This document shows positions 21,289 through 34,354 of a DNA stretch of 64,000 bases, one piece after another. This DNA comes from Drosophila miranda (lineage: Eukaryota; Arthropoda; Insecta; Diptera; Drosophilidae). The stretch's first letter is position 1; each line of letters opens with the position of its first letter. A model generated the notes under the pieces. The model saw nothing but the letters and a program-made list of their open reading frames with translations, did no database searches and was not told the origin of the DNA. The stretch is from assembly GCF_003369915.1 (NCBI RefSeq), contig NW_022881603.1, forward strand, positions 33,229,522 to 33,293,521. Direction: 5' to 3'. A program made the translations under genes and the position numbers.

Positions 21289-22711
21289 CTACATGTTTAT
21301 TGAGTCCGCCGTACAATAGTCTGTTAGACATGGGGACCGGTTAGGCCGGTTACTTGTAATAGAGCTGCTGCTGTCGGCTGGTACTTCATAGGTCCTCTTA
21401 GGGATTAGAGGGATTAAGGATTTATCTTCTTCGGGAGTTTTTCCTATGCATTGAAATGTCAATTGCAGAAGATAATCATTTTTGGCGCTCTTTTTCGAGC
21501 TGCCCCTGCTCTGGCGCAAGTAATATTTCCTGCCGCTGCTTGTCGAATAGGTCTTTGCGGTCCATGTTCTCCTGATCGGCAATAGTAAGGCAATTCGTTG
21601 GGGCCGGGTTTTTTTTTGCTCTTTACAAACGGATTATAAGTAGGTGGAACAAAAGAGGAAACAGAGAAGTCATCATGGCTATCATCGTTCTGAGTGATTC
21701 CATAGTCGTCGACCAGAGCCTCATCTAAATAGTCATCAATGCCGACCGAGGCCTGCGACGAGTTAAGCGAACTGTCCTGATTGTAGTAGAAATCCTGATC
21801 GGCATAGCGCACAGTCTGCAAAGGACAATGAGATTAGTTGCGCTGATCCAAGGATTTTCAACCAGAACTTACCTTCTGGCCTTGCTGCTGCTCCTCCAAC
21901 TTCGCCTCATTGCGCTGCACTGCGCGACCAAGGCTGCCATTGCACATGCCGGTGGCTGTAACTGTGGCTGTTACCGTAGCACAGAAGTTGTCGCCACTAG
22001 AGTCGTGGTCAGAGAGGGCGGAATTGCGCTCTGAATTCGTTTCGCCTCCTCGTCGATAATTGGAGCTGAAATTACAATAGTGTCAGCTACAATGTTCGTT
22101 GAATGTCTACCGTTCATCGTGGCTTACCTGAGCGCCTCTTTCTGCGGGCAAGGGCCGGAGGGAGCCCAGACATAGGCGGCGGCATGGGCCGTACCACCTT
22201 GGATACTGTCGCCGGTACTGATGCTGGCGGTGGTGTTGCCCGTGCCACTGCCTGCGGAACAAAGATTTCCTTGAACATTTTGAAGCGATTTGGGTTAATT
22301 TTCATGTCTTCCTGACGCTGCCGATCAATATGCTTGATGCTCTCCGCATTGGACACAAGGGCAGCCACCTTGGCGCACAACTTATTCTCTGGCTTCGGAT
22401 TTTGAGCCTCCACAGCGCTCTCAGCAGCCTCTCTAGAGGAGACAGCAGCCGCTGTGACAGGATGCACAGCAGAAACATGGGCTATGGGATCAAAAAAGGC
22501 AGCAATGGAATGAAATTTAGGTGTAATATTCGACAGAAAGCACACTCACCTTTCGACTCCTCGGGTCTGATCTGACTAACGCTAGCTGCAGATGCTATTG
22601 GAGCCTTCGGTATTATGGCCTTGTTGTTGCCGGTCTCGAAAAGTTTAATGCGCTCCTTCAGCGACAGCTCGCACGGATCCTTTTGGAAGCGGTGTCCTCC
22701 TTGCAGAAATA
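21289..22711 (-). pseudogene. scra: Anillin (scraps) fragment, copy 1
   Basis: Minus-strand exons with GT-AG introns encode an internal part of an anillin-like protein, the contractile-ring scaffold of cytokinesis. The key block is DPCELSLKERIKLFE followed by KAIIPKAPI (22560-22680), a signature of the anillin N-terminal half. Later exons give TVRYADQDFYYNQDSS. Frames are broken at a run of nine T (plus strand, 21609-21617) and again near 21475-21481, where coding continues in other frames. The N-terminus and the C-terminal homology and PH domains are absent. The gene is truncated on its 3' side near the INE-1. The anillin assignment rests on the one strong motif block. Confidence 0.65.
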
Positions 22712-22904
22712 TGTCCTCAGAAATATACTAAAATATACCGTTTCATTTTAAAAATAGAACGTAAATATACTGATGAATTCAAGTTATATTATCCATTTCC
22801 TCGTTTTTGCTATTCCAGCGATTATTTCTAGACAGATCTCTGCCCACATAATTGTATCCAAAAAATGAACCTATTTTCTACTTGACTGGTTTATTTTAAA
22901 TACT

Positions 22905-23485
22905 TGCTTTTGGCTATAAAAATTATCTGATCTGGTCCAGATTCAGCAATCTGATAGATATGGTCGTTATCTATGATTCTGCGTTTTTATACCCGATACT
23001 CATTAGTTTTCTCGAATGTTTAATATTGTGGATGCAACAGATTTTCGTCCTTTGTGGGGGCGGAAGGGGGTGTGGCGAAACTTTGAAACAACCTCGTCTC
23101 GGTCCGATATACTAGGAGTGTGGATACCAAATTTGGTTGCTCTAGCTTTTGTAGTCTCTGAGATCTAGGCGCTAATGTTTTACTCTAAGCAAAGCCGGCT
23201 ATGCTACGAGTGTGTTAGAGAGAGACAGGGCGAGAAAAAATGAGGGCAGGGCAGTCTAAAAGATATGGTCATTCTCTACGATTTTGCGTTTTTGGTTTTC
23301 TCGTATCTTTAAAATTGTGGATGCCACAGATTTTCGTCCTTTGTGGGGGCGGAATTGGGCGGGGCGAAGTTTTTAAATATTTTTGTAGCAGTGACATATC
23401 ACAGAAGTCTGGATCCAAAACATCGTTGCTCTAGCTCTTATAGTCTTTGAGCACTAGGCGCTAATAGGGACGGACAGACGGACGG
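22905..23485 (+). mobile_element. Partial INE-1, unit 1
   Basis: Middle part of the element (from CTTTTGGCTATAAAAAT to the GGACAGACGGACGG microsatellite). It lacks the 5' hairpin and the 3' tail. A stray GATACTCATTAG piece is inserted near 22990. Confidence 0.8.
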
Positions 23486-24089
23486 AAACTGAAATCGAAT
23501 CAAGAGTTGTATGTCTTCCTTTATTTTCATACCCTTAAGAAGGTGGGGTACGTTATATTTATGATCCATCTTGATCAATACAAAATTATAATTTAATTGT
23601 TATATACCTATTTTTAGATTATTATAATATTCAAAACCAAAACATTTTCTATAAAAGAAAGATGGAAGGAACGAGCAACACATTTTCGAAGTGTATTTAC
23701 CATTCGGCATAAATAATCAAACGTCCGTTTTTATATATTTTACTGATTGCTAATATTTCACTGATAACAGTAGAGCATAAAACAATCTTAGCTACAGAGG
23801 CCATTACTTGTTCATGTTCGTACCCAGAGAATACAAGGGTAAGTATATTGTATTCGTGCAAATGTCCGTTTGTCTATAAAAACTAGAGTACCACAAATCT
23901 AATATACCCCAATACTCATTTTGAGTATCGGGTATAGAAATGTTGTTTTGAAATCAATAAAATGAAAAAAAAATTGAAACGATATAAAAATTTGAAATTT
24001 GAAAAGGAAAAAAATTTGTATTATTATTTGTATTGTATTTTTATTTTTTACTGTTCACAATTAAAAATACAAGGAATTTAATTTTTTTG

Positions 24090-25512
24090 CTACATGTTTA
24101 TTGAGTCCGCCGTACAATAGTCTGTTAGGCATGGGGACCGGTTAGGCCGGTTACTTGTAATAGAGCTGCTGCTGTCGGCTGGTACTTCATAGGTCCTCTT
24201 AGGGATTAGAGGGATTAAGGATTTATCTTCTTCGGGAGTTTTTCCTATGCATTGAAATGTCAATTGCAGAAGATAATCATTTTTGGCGCTCTTTTTCGAG
24301 CTGCCCCTGCTCTGGCGCAAGTAATATTTCCTGCCGCTGCTTGTCGAATAGGTCTTTGCGGTCCATGTTCTCCTGATCGGCAATAGTAAGGCAATTCGTT
24401 GGGGCCGGGTTTTTTTTTGCTCTTTACAAACGGATTATAAGTAGGTGGAACAAAAGAGGAAACAGAGAAGTCATCATGGCTATCATCGTTCTGAGTGATT
24501 CCATAGTCGTCGACCAGAGCCTCATCTAAATAGTCATCAATGCCGACCGAGGCCTGCGACGAGTTAAGCGAACTGTCCTGATTGTAGTAGAAATCCTGAT
24601 CGGCATAGCGCACAGTCTGCAAAGGACAATGAGATTAGTTGCGCTGATCCAAGGATTTTCAACCAGAACTTACCTTCTGGCCTTGCTGCTGCTCCTCCAA
24701 CTTCGCCTCATTGCGCTGCACTGCGCGACCAAGGCTGCCATTGCACATGCCGGTGGCTGTAACTGTGGCTGTTACCGTAGCACAGAAGTTGTCGCCACTA
24801 GAGTCGTGGTCAGAGAGGGCGGAATTGCGCTCTGAATTCGTTTCGCCTCCTCGTCGATAATTGGAGCTGAAATTACAATAGTGTCAGCTACAATGTTCGT
24901 TGAATGTCTACCGTTCATCGTGGCTTACCTGAGCGCCTCTTTCTGCGGGCAAGGGCCGGAGGGAGCCCAGACATAGGCGGCGGCATGGGCCGTACCACCT
25001 TGGATACTGTCGCCGGTACTGATGCTGGCGGTGGTGTTGCCCGTGCCACTGCCTGCGGAACAAAGATTTCCTTGAACATTTTGAAGCGATTTGGGTTAAT
25101 TTTCATGTCTTCCTGACGCTGCCGATCAATATGCTTGATGCTCTCCGCATTGGACACAAGGGCAGCCACCTTGGCGCACAACTTATTCTCTGGCTTCGGA
25201 TTTTGAGCCTCCACAGCGCTCTCAGCAGCCTCTCTAGAGGAGACAGCAGCCGCTGTGACAGGATGCACAGCAGAAACATGGGCTATGGGATCAAAAAAGG
25301 CAGCAATGGAATGAAATTTAGATGTAATATTCGACAGAAAGCACACTCACCTTTCGACTCCTCGGGTCTGATCTGACTAACGCTAGCTGCAGATGCTATT
25401 GGAGCCTTCGGTATTATGGCCTTGTTGTTGCCGGTCTCGAAAAGTTTAATGCGCTCCTTCAGCGACAGCTCGCACGGATCCTTTTGGAAGCGGTGTCCTC
25501 CTTGCAGAAATA
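24090..25512 (-). pseudogene. scra: Anillin (scraps) fragment, copy 2
   Basis: Second copy of the fragment at 21289-22711, offset 2801. It carries the same frame breaks (run of T at 24410-24418 and near 24276-24282), so the damage predates the duplication. One difference lies in the intron near 25322 (G in copy 1, A here). Confidence 0.65.
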
Positions 25513-25705
25513 TGTCCTCAGAAATATACTAAAATATACCGTTTCATTTTAAAAATAGAACGTAAATATACTGATGAATTCAAGTTATATTATCCATTTC
25601 CTCGTTTTTGCTATTCCAGCGATTATTTCTAGACAGATCTCTGCCCACATAATTGTATCCAAAAAATGAACCTATTTTCTACTTGACTGGTTTATTTTAA
25701 ATACT

Positions 25706-26286
25706 TGCTTTTGGCTATAAAAATTATCTGATCTGGTCCAGATTCAGCAATCTGATAGATATGGTCGTTATCTATGATTCTGCGTTTTTATACCCGATAC
25801 TCATTAGTTTTCTCGAATGTTTAATATTGTGGATGCAACAGATTTTCGTCCTTTGTGGGGGCGGAAGGGGGTGTGGCGAAACTTTGAAACAAACTCGTCT
25901 CGGTCCGATATACTAGGAGTGTGGATACCAAATTTGGTTGCTCTAGCTTTTGTAGTCTCTGAGATCTAGGCGCTAATGTTTTACTCTAAGCAAAGCCGGC
26001 TATGCTACGTGTGTGTTAGAGAGAGACAGGGCGAGAAAAAATGAGGGCAGGGCAGTCTAAAAGATATGGTCATTCTCTACGATTTTGCGTTTTTGGTTTT
26101 CTCGGATCTTTAAAATTGTGGATGCCACAGATTTTCGTCCTTTGTGGGGGCGGAATTGGGCGGGGCGAAGTTTTTAAATATTTTTGTAGCAGTGACATAT
26201 CACAGAAGTCTGGATCCAAAACATCGTTGCTCTAGCTCTTATAGTCTTTGAGCACTAGGCGCTAATAGGGACGGACAGACGGACGG
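25706..26286 (+). mobile_element. Partial INE-1, unit 2
   Basis: Copy of 22905-23485 carried along by the tandem duplication, with the same truncated ends. Confidence 0.8.
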
Positions 26287-26691
26287 AAACTGAAATCGAA
26301 TCAAGAGTTGTATGTCTTCCTTTATTTTCATACCCTTAAGAAGGTGGGGTACGTTATATTTATGATCCATCTTGATCAATACAAAATTATAATTTAATTG
26401 TTATATACCTATTTTTAGATTATTATAATATTCAAAACCAAAACATTTTCTATAAAAGAAAGATGGAAGGAACGAGCAATACATTTTCGAAGTGTATTTA
26501 CCATTCGGCATAAATAATCAAACGTCCGTTTTTATATATTTTACTGATTGCTAATATTTCACTGATAACAGTAGAGCATAAAACAATCTTAGCTACAGGG
26601 GCTTTTACTCGTTCATGTTCGTACCCAGAGAATACAAGGGTAAGTATATTGTATTCGTGCAAATGTCCGTTTGTCTATAAAAACTAGAGTA

Positions 26692-27144
26692 GAGATCCAT
26701 TGGTTTTGACATGGTTAGATCCCCAAAAATCCTTATGATTGGACAGCCGAATGATGAAAAAAAGTTCTCTATTTATTTTTTACCATTCTTACCGTATCTA
26801 TGAGTATCTTTCAGATATCTCCTCTCAAATATATGTAGGTTTACATACATATAGTCAACAATGCTAACCAACTTCTTACTCGCATGTTATTTGTCCCACA
26901 CTCAATGGACATAAATGTGGGAAAAGTAACACGGGTTCCACTTGCACTGCTGCAACTTCAGTTAAGAGTTGACTGTTGAGAACGGCGAACATGGGACTAG
27001 CGGCTTGTATATGTACAAAAATTCTGCAACTTGCAAGTGTTTTTACAAATTCTTATGAACCATAAAATATATCTTTTAAAAACAGAATTTTTCTAACGAA
27101 TTAAAGCGGTCATAATTGTATTATTTGCTCACAGATTTCTACAG
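26692..27144. other. Unique intergenic/intronic DNA
   Basis: No gene seen. The upstream exon(s) of the gene at 27145 would be expected to its left but were not found here. Confidence 0.4.
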
Positions 27145-28515
27145 TGGCAGCTTTAATTGTGAAACGATTGTCCGACAAACATTCCGAGAGAGTTTATGTC
27201 AGCAACCAAAAGCAATCAAGGGAATGGAGGCTTCTAAACAGCATTTCAGGGACAAAGGAAGGCGACGATTTCAGTACGCTAACCTTCGTTGGTTTCACAT
27301 TCATTTCGTCGGTGTTGCTTCTTACAAGGTAATTTAATTCCATGCCAACTCTGTATTGCCTCATTTCAGCCCTCAACTGATGGCATACACCATTGTTTTT
27401 CTCTCAGCTTTAAGTATACATACATATAGTTAAATATCCGCACCTCGAAATTTAGTTTTTAAAAAAGATTTTATTTTTAGTACTTAATTTCTTTATGTCA
27501 CAAGATTTGTTGAATTCCCCGACTTAACTTTACGTCTGCTTGTCTCAAACGGAACTGATCTCTCTGCTGCTGGCTAGTTTCCATGAGCCCTTCTCTTGGA
27601 ACTCCCGACTCTGGCTTCGAGCGTTGCTTTCCTCGGCTGCATCTTCGTGTCGGTGGCGTACGTGCCTGGATCGATATTTGGGTATGCGTCGGCTTTGATG
27701 AAAGGTATCCACTGCTGGCGATCGGTGTTGCATTACATGACGGAGCTAGGAATGTGATACTCCTTGGTTTTATGTCTAGCTTTGATTGGTCCTCATGAGT
27801 GGCGTGATTCTAAAGAATCGATTTCTCGAGAGTGGCGTGATTCTAATGTTGATGAAACAATGTGGTCCATTGTTTATATTATGGGGGGCCCTAGCTTGGA
27901 GTATGGGAAGAAACAGTTATTGATTCTTGAGTGGGGTCCTGTTACTTGTGTGGATGGGGTGGATGAATTGTACATAAACATAATGTGTATGGGATGTGGG
28001 GAATTATGGATATGTCACTATATATCTACATACTGTAAAAAAGAGTCAGGCCTAATCGCCTTTTCCTTCCAGGATAATTCAACGTAATTCGAATTATGAT
28101 ACTTGTGAAATTATTCTTTTATGTTTTGGATGTCTTTTCTTCACCATACAGGGTACTTATATTAGATCTTGGTGCTCATACCAATGAATAAATAAACCGA
28201 AATTCTATTGCAGGATTGCTCATACTTTTCACTGTGGGACAGTTGCCTGAGCAGATTTTAACGTATGCCTATTCGCTTGGAGCGCTTTCCTTTTTGTGTG
28301 CCGCCTTGTTCGCTGTGGATCTGTTGTTGTTCAAAAACTTGCTTAAGCCTAAGAACGCTGCTGCCCAAACGGATTATCAATTAAAGGAATCTTCAACTGT
28401 AACAATGAAAGTGTTTAACGTTTCCAATGCAGACAAATCCAATTGTTGCAACAGTTCTAAACTTCCTAAGTTGAATGTGAGAAATGAACAAAGTGTTTTA
28501 CGAACCGATCTATAA
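27145..28515 (+). CDS. MARVEL-like multi-pass membrane protein, 5'-incomplete
   Basis: Three exons join in phase: 27145-27328, 27370-27413 and 28214-28515. Together they encode the end of a first membrane segment (VAALIVKRL), a polar loop, then hydrophobic segments TLTFVGFTFISSVLLL, QLMAYTIVFLSAL-x-LLILFTVG and YAYSLGALSFLCAALFAVDLLLF, and a hydrophilic cysteine-containing tail ending RTDL. The pattern resembles MARVEL/MAL-type four-helix membrane proteins; family assignment is by topology only. The first exon (start codon, most of helix 1) is not identified, so this may be a truncated gene. A solo LTR sits in the second intron. Confidence 0.6.
27428..28019 (-). mobile_element. Solo LTR 1, 297/17.6-type errantivirus
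   Basis: A 592-bp LTR with ends AGT...ACT (5' AGTGACATATCC when read on the minus strand), flanked by a 4-bp target duplication ATAT (27424-27427 and 28020-28023). AGTGACAT ends and ATAT targets are typical of the 17.6/297 group. Its counterpart with internal sequence is LTR 3 at 41788-42380. It lies inside intron 2 of the MARVEL-like gene, antisense to it. Confidence 0.85.
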
Positions 28516-28529
28516 GGAAAACTATGTAT

Positions 28530-29540
28530 CTTAGAAACCTTTTCTTTCACTATCTGTTTCTTCCAAGTGCAATAAATAAAATATGTTGACCAAAACTACA
28601 ATTAAGGTACTGAAATACAGACAGTAGTTAAAAAGACCGCATCATCAGCTCAGAAGACGGAGCCGATCCATTTTATGCATTGCTCGATCTGGATATGTAT
28701 CAATTTAGTTTTTCTTTCCTCCTAATCTCTATGAAAATCAAATTTATATTTTAACATACATATACGCATTTGTCTTTACTTTTACCTTAATTTTTCAAAT
28801 GCAGTGAAACAAAATATGCATTATAAGATGTTGCTGTTAAAGTAACTAATTTGAATTTGAATGTTTAATAAAAGTTTGACATTAATCAACGCTAGCAGCA
28901 TTTCTAACGAATACACAAAATTGTATGATTTAAGAATACTTAACAGTGTACACTATAATACGTATAATAAGCTGTTCTGGCTCAGAACAGTAAAAATGAT
29001 ACTCTCGTCTTTCTGGCATCTCCTTTGGCTCTGCGAGCCATCCCGTACTGTCATATGCTCCCCTCGCTGCTACTAATCGTTCCTTTGGAGTCACACATTC
29101 CACCAGCCAGATTCTCACCGCCCACAGCCCCAGATGTAAGTCCGCCAGTTATTCCAGTTAAATTTAGTTTGTACTGCGGAAAAAAAGAGTCAAAATATTT
29201 AGAAAACATATTACATTTGAATTTAAAATTAATACATTGCTATCCGCTTAACTAAAAACTTATAAAACTTGGCGATACATCAGATTAATATTGGTTTAAG
29301 AACGTACCGGTAGAGTCAATGATTCGAAATATTCAGAAATGATCTCAGAGACTATCATCTTGTAGGCGGTAACGTTTAACGAACCATTTTTCTCCCATTA
29401 CCATCCTGAAGCTAAGGTTTCATTAGCTAGTAAATCGTTGATACAACGATATTGAAACATTAAAAATGATGCTGTACAGTCGTACTGGAGTACTGTCCTT
29501 CTACTAAATTAGAATACAAATTAACCTAAAATGCAATCTT
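28530..29540. other. Gene-free DNA in duplication unit 1
   Basis: AT-rich downstream sequence of the MARVEL-like gene, with an AATAAA at about 28573 that could end its transcript. No other gene seen. Confidence 0.4.
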
Positions 29541-29938
29541 TGTAGCGTGCAGGTGTGGGATAGCTGTCGTTTACCCATACTAGTATGAAGAGATTTCGTG
29601 TGCACCTCTAGCTATGCTCTGACTAAGCTCGCCGGATTGTCGGGGTTCGTTCTACTCTCTCCTATCACATACTGACACACACTCGCAGAATGTTTTAGGT
29701 GCACATTTAAAAAAATTAAAAAAAAAAAGAAGAACCAAACATAAAACTAACAACAGAATCCAGGTTTAACCGGAGCAAGGAATTGGTTATGGGACTAACA
29801 AGTTGGTTGTGGAAAGTGTGGACATACTTATCAATTACCCTACTCAAATGGTGAGAAACTCCGGTGTTAGTGAGAATCTTTATCTTCTCTACCCTCCCTA
29901 CCTATGCTATACAGGTAACCTGACCGTATAGACCCTTG
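29541..29938 (-). mobile_element. LTR of the tRNA-Lys-primed gypsy element (unit 1)
   Basis: About 400 bp match in reverse complement the LTR at 54109-54504, whose 3' end GCACGCTACA precedes a tRNA-Lys primer-binding site. No PBS follows it here, so it is a solo or truncated LTR. The 5' boundary beyond 29938 is not resolved. Confidence 0.8.
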
Positions 29939-31072
29939 AATAACGTTAAACAGTTATCATCCCACCACTTCGATCATGCCTTTCTGAGGACGGACTCCTG
30001 AATTTAGAACATATTATGATTGTACTTCAAAATCAATATCATTATATATATATTTCAATAAATCCCTAATCATCTAATTAAATTCTTGGAGGGGGGTTTT
30101 CTTAACTTATAATTAAATTCATTTTTTTGCTGTGTCTCGATCGCTTAATATATATGTAAGGAATTGAGAAGAAATATTGGGAAGAGTTAAGATTTAAAAA
30201 ATGACCATCATATATGGGTAACAGATTCTAAAGGGGTGAGAGGTACCAATACATTATGGTTACGGATATATAAAGGTGATATCAATAGAAAAATATATGT
30301 AACACGCAGGTTACTTCCCAGTGCATATATGTACTTCTTCTTATTTACAAACTCACAGCGCTTTTGGTAGGCTAGTACCGTTTATTCCATCCGTGATCGT
30401 TGAGCTCAATGATGACGTTGGTGTATACTTCTGAGGAAAAGAAAAGATATTTAATACGAGTATATATGCACGTGAGCGTACTAGAGTGTACTGCTTTGTA
30501 ATCTCAAGAAAAATTAGTGTTGCTCTCATACCCATTAGTTTCCAAAAACCATTATGTTGACTGGTTTACATAACTAACTATAAAACTGTTGTAACAGATA
30601 ACGAAGCAGGAGGCTAGGATCTGAAACGGTAGACGAGCAGATGGAGGGTATGATCGAGATCCATGCACGCGTTGCTGCCGGTCTCATGGTTAGTCGGGTA
30701 GAGTGGGGGTGGGGTAGGGAGAGATCGCGTCACGAGCTCGAGCATTAGGAGCAAAGACAATAAAAATAAGTTTCGTTTCATTGCAACTCGGTATGCCCAC
30801 CCTTCCTTGATCGCACCGGTCCAAATAGGCTGAGTAATGGGTAGCGATCCCTAAAATAAACGATCTACTTCTGCTAGGTTACGTCATCTCGGCGCCACAT
30901 GATCCTTAATAACGGCAACAATTAACGGGAATTCATTAAAAACAGTTTATTCATTAAACTTTCCTACAAGCTCTCATGGCCGCTAAGAGGGTAGATATAT
31001 ATGTATAAAGGCTACTAAAGTAATAAGGATAATATGTTCAAATAAGCTGCAATTAAGATTAATTATATATAT
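29939..31072. other. Gene-free AT-rich DNA in unit 1
   Basis: Nothing recognised. A 96-bp indel relative to unit 2 lies at about 30774. Confidence 0.4.
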
Positions 31073-32179
31073 AACGAGGGGGAACGTTGTGAGTTGCTGC
31101 GGACACCGCAACTCTACGGTTATACCCGATACTAAGTCAGTATGGCTCTCCTCCGGCAGACGCCGCTAATATTAAACGACACGACAAAGAGTGCGTGCGA
31201 GAGAGACAGAAAATCAGTCTGAGCGTGACGTCGGGCGCTGCGTAGCCACTGCAAATTGATTTGTTCCTATTGGCTATATGGTTGATCTGATCTGATCCAG
31301 ATTCAGCAATCTGATAGATATGGTCATTATCTATGATTCTGCGTTTTTAGTTTTCTCGAATGTGCAATATTGTGGATGCAACAGATTTTCGTCCTTTGTG
31401 TGGGCGGAAGGGGGTGAGGCGAAATTTTGAGATACACGTTTTATAGTAAGATCTAACAGGAGTGCGGATATCAAATTTGGTTACTCTAGCCTTAATAGTC
31501 TCTGAGATTTTTGAATATCCCCAGATTTTCGTCCTTTGCGGGGGCGGAAGGGGGTGTGGCGAAATTTTGAAACAAACTCGTCTCGGTCCGATATACTAGG
31601 AGTGTGGATACCAAATTTGGTTGCTCTAGCTTTTGTAGTCTCTGAGATCTAGGCGCTAATGTTTTACTCTAAGCAAAGCCGCCTATGCTACGTGTGCGTT
31701 AGAAAGAGACAGGGCGAGAAAAAATGAAATTGTTTTCTTGATGCTGGCTATAATAATGATACGATCCAATTCAGATTCCGCAATCTTAAAGATATGGTCA
31801 TTCTCTACAATTCTACGTTTTTGGTTTTCTCATATCTTTAAAATTGTGGATGCCACAGATTTTCGTCCTTTGTGGGGCGGAAGTGGGCGGGGCGAAGTTT
31901 TGAAATATTTTTGTAGCAGTGACATATTACAGAAGTCTGGATCCAAAACATCGTTGCTCTAGCTCTTATAGTCTTTGAGCACTAGGCGCTGAAGGGGACG
32001 GACAGACGGACAGACGGACGGACGGACAGACAGACAGGGCTCAATCGACTCGGATATTGATGCTGATCAAGAATATATATACTTTATGGGGTCGGAAACG
32101 ATTCCTTCTGGACGTTACACACATCCACTTTTACCACAAATCTAATATACCCCAATACTCATTTTGAGTATCGGGTATA
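31073..32179 (+). mobile_element. INE-1 / Helentron copy D (unit 1)
   Basis: Full-length: AACGAGGGGG start, 5' hairpin, GA tract, microsatellite at 31997-32036, tail ending GGGTATA. It is shared with unit 2 at the same site, so it predates the 7-kb duplication. Confidence 0.9.
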
Positions 32180-33530
32180 AAAATATCATGATGAAAGATC
32201 TTATTAGACTAGGGTCAACTAATTATAAAGAGTATATTCAGGAACAATGGTAATTACGTTACACAAATAGAAATATATTCGAATGGTTTTCAGTTTAAAT
32301 GCAAAAAACAAGGGACGGATGGGTGCATCTTTAAAGTGCACAGCAATTGCTTGTGGGGTAATCCCAATCATAAGTTCGGTTGTCGATAGATTCGGAATTG
32401 CAGAAAGTTACATTGCTTGCGAAAGAGCAGAACAAAACAAACACGAGAACAATTGGATTGGTCAGCGTTACAGTACGGCTGGAAAGTTTACGGTCGAGGC
32501 ATGGAATCTTTAATGTTGCTTCGACTTGCGTACAATTTTGAATTCACATATAGCAGACGTTCACAGGTTATCACTCACATTACGATCAAATCCAACGATG
32601 AAAGCGCTTCCATGTGGTCGATGAGGGTGGCTGAAAACTTGTAATTATCAGTGTGTCAGAGTAGATAGGCGATACGCGCGAGTATTAGTTTTAGTTCCTT
32701 TCCTTCTAGCTGCACATTTCTTTATGATAAGCCAACCAAACCAAATCACACGAATTTAACTTTTAATGCTAATCCTAGGGTCAGTACAATAGTGGGGTTC
32801 CAAAGTATTATTCTAATATGAAGAAATGCATGGGCATCATGATCGAGACACCGAATGACTTCATCAGCAACGCAAACAGTATTTCGGCACCGGTAAATGT
32901 CTTCTCCTTTAGCGTTACTGTTCGTATGCGGGCGGCGTAAGCGACGTAGCAATGACGAAAGTCACTGAAGAGGGAATAGTCAATTTCACACATATGTACA
33001 TATGTATGTCACTGCACGCGTAGATAAAAGCCCATCGACCGTTTTTCACTGGTGTAGGCCGAGCAAGGCTTGTATGTGTGTGGACCCACGCTGGTACACG
33101 CTGCGGTAAATACAGTGATGCTCACATGTATGCAGACGCCACGCCGAAAGAAGATTTGGGGGCGAAGACGGCTAACACATACTGTAGTCGATCGGGACGC
33201 TGGGTATTTATATGTGTGGTAAGGTGACGAGACTGTAGTGGGTACGGCTTACGGCACTACGACCGGCGTTTCGTACGGTATTACGTACGGCCAAACCTAT
33301 GGTTAGGTTTTTAAGAAAAAAAATTACGGTCGAGGTTAGAATTTTTCCTTTCACTGCACTACTTGAGTGTTTTCCTCAGACGTCCGTCTGGGATCGCAAG
33401 TAACATTGGAAAGAACATGCCCAAGCCACTCTCCTTCGGCTTGAGCCCTTGGTTCTCTCATTCCCCTTTTCTCACCACACCTTGACAGTAGCCACTGTTA
33501 ACTTATGTCATTTTTTTCTTGCGCGTAACT
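32180..33530. other. Unassigned DNA in unit 1
   Basis: A small frame near 32283-32510 (present also in unit 2) has several Cys and Lys but no family I recognise. A TACGG-rich patch lies at 33240-33300. Most of 32594-33345 is deleted in unit 2. Confidence 0.35.
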
Positions 33531-34354
33531 GCCCAAAAGGTGCAAGGTGCATGTCTAAGGGAAGGGGAAACCGTGGGACGGTTATCCGATATTTTTGGTT
33601 GGACAGGCGCCACTACACTGTATACATCGTGTGACGAAAGAGAATGGTTTTAGCCTGGCACATGAAATCTAGAGGAAAAAGGGGCGTGTGTTACATCAAC
33701 GAGTAACTACGATCCTCTATTGACGTGGTCGAGAGACATGTCAGCCAGGCTGAGTAGGACTGCGCCTCCGGAAGAATCCAACAATAATGCAATCAATTCG
33801 AGTTCATTATTGGGTGTCGCTGGCGCAGCTAAATCAGTTGACGATGGGGTACATTAGCTCCTTAGCTTGACTTCAGGTTGAAGATCCGATTCGACGTCGG
33901 TCTGCGGACTACACTTTCATTGGAGGCTCGATAACGGTTGGCATCAATGACGCCAAAAATAAAGTTCCGGAGGCGCCTCTTGGTTTTCGCCGTGCATCCA
34001 CACGGTTGTTGAGGCTTTCGACAGACAAAGCCAAGCTGCAGGTCTCGCTGTTCGGTGTTTTCCCGCGGGTTCACTACTTGTCTTTTCGATCCGCCCCACA
34101 ACTCTCGTAGACCACACCGTATATGCACTCCTATGCAACGGATGATCGCACGAGCAGTACCGTGGCTACGGGCCGCCGCCCTATAACACAAATTCTTATA
34201 TATATATATTACCACGAACACTTTCCAAACTAATCACGGACATACCAGCTAGGTTTTTCTTTACACTGCTTTCCTGGGTAAATCTCCTGATTTTCGGTCT
34301 TTATTGAAACTCAACTCAAGAGGTATGGCGTAGATGCCAGAACTGTTCGTTGGC

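Larger units (their letters stand above)
21090..23890. repeat. Tandem duplication unit 1 (2,801 bp)
   Basis: Matches 23891-26691 at a constant offset of 2801 with only about ten differences noticed by eye. It contains the tail of INE-1 copy B, an anillin fragment, a partial INE-1 and unique AT-rich DNA. Confidence 0.95.
23891..26691. repeat. Tandem duplication unit 2 (2,801 bp)
   Basis: Second copy of 21090-23890, joined head to tail. The junction at 23890/23891 fuses CTAGAGTA to CCACAAATC of the INE-1 tail with only TA shared. The unit ends at 26691, where unique sequence resumes. Confidence 0.95.

Noticed and set aside
27545-27733. 62-codon minus ORF, repeated at 34518 and 41909, and overlapping plus ORFs
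   Set aside because: Inside the errantivirus LTRs; non-coding regulatory sequence.
32283-32513. 76-codon ORF also present at 39352; considered a FLYWCH-type zinc finger in another frame
   Set aside because: The Cys/His spacing does not fit the FLYWCH pattern and a stop follows quickly; left as unassigned.
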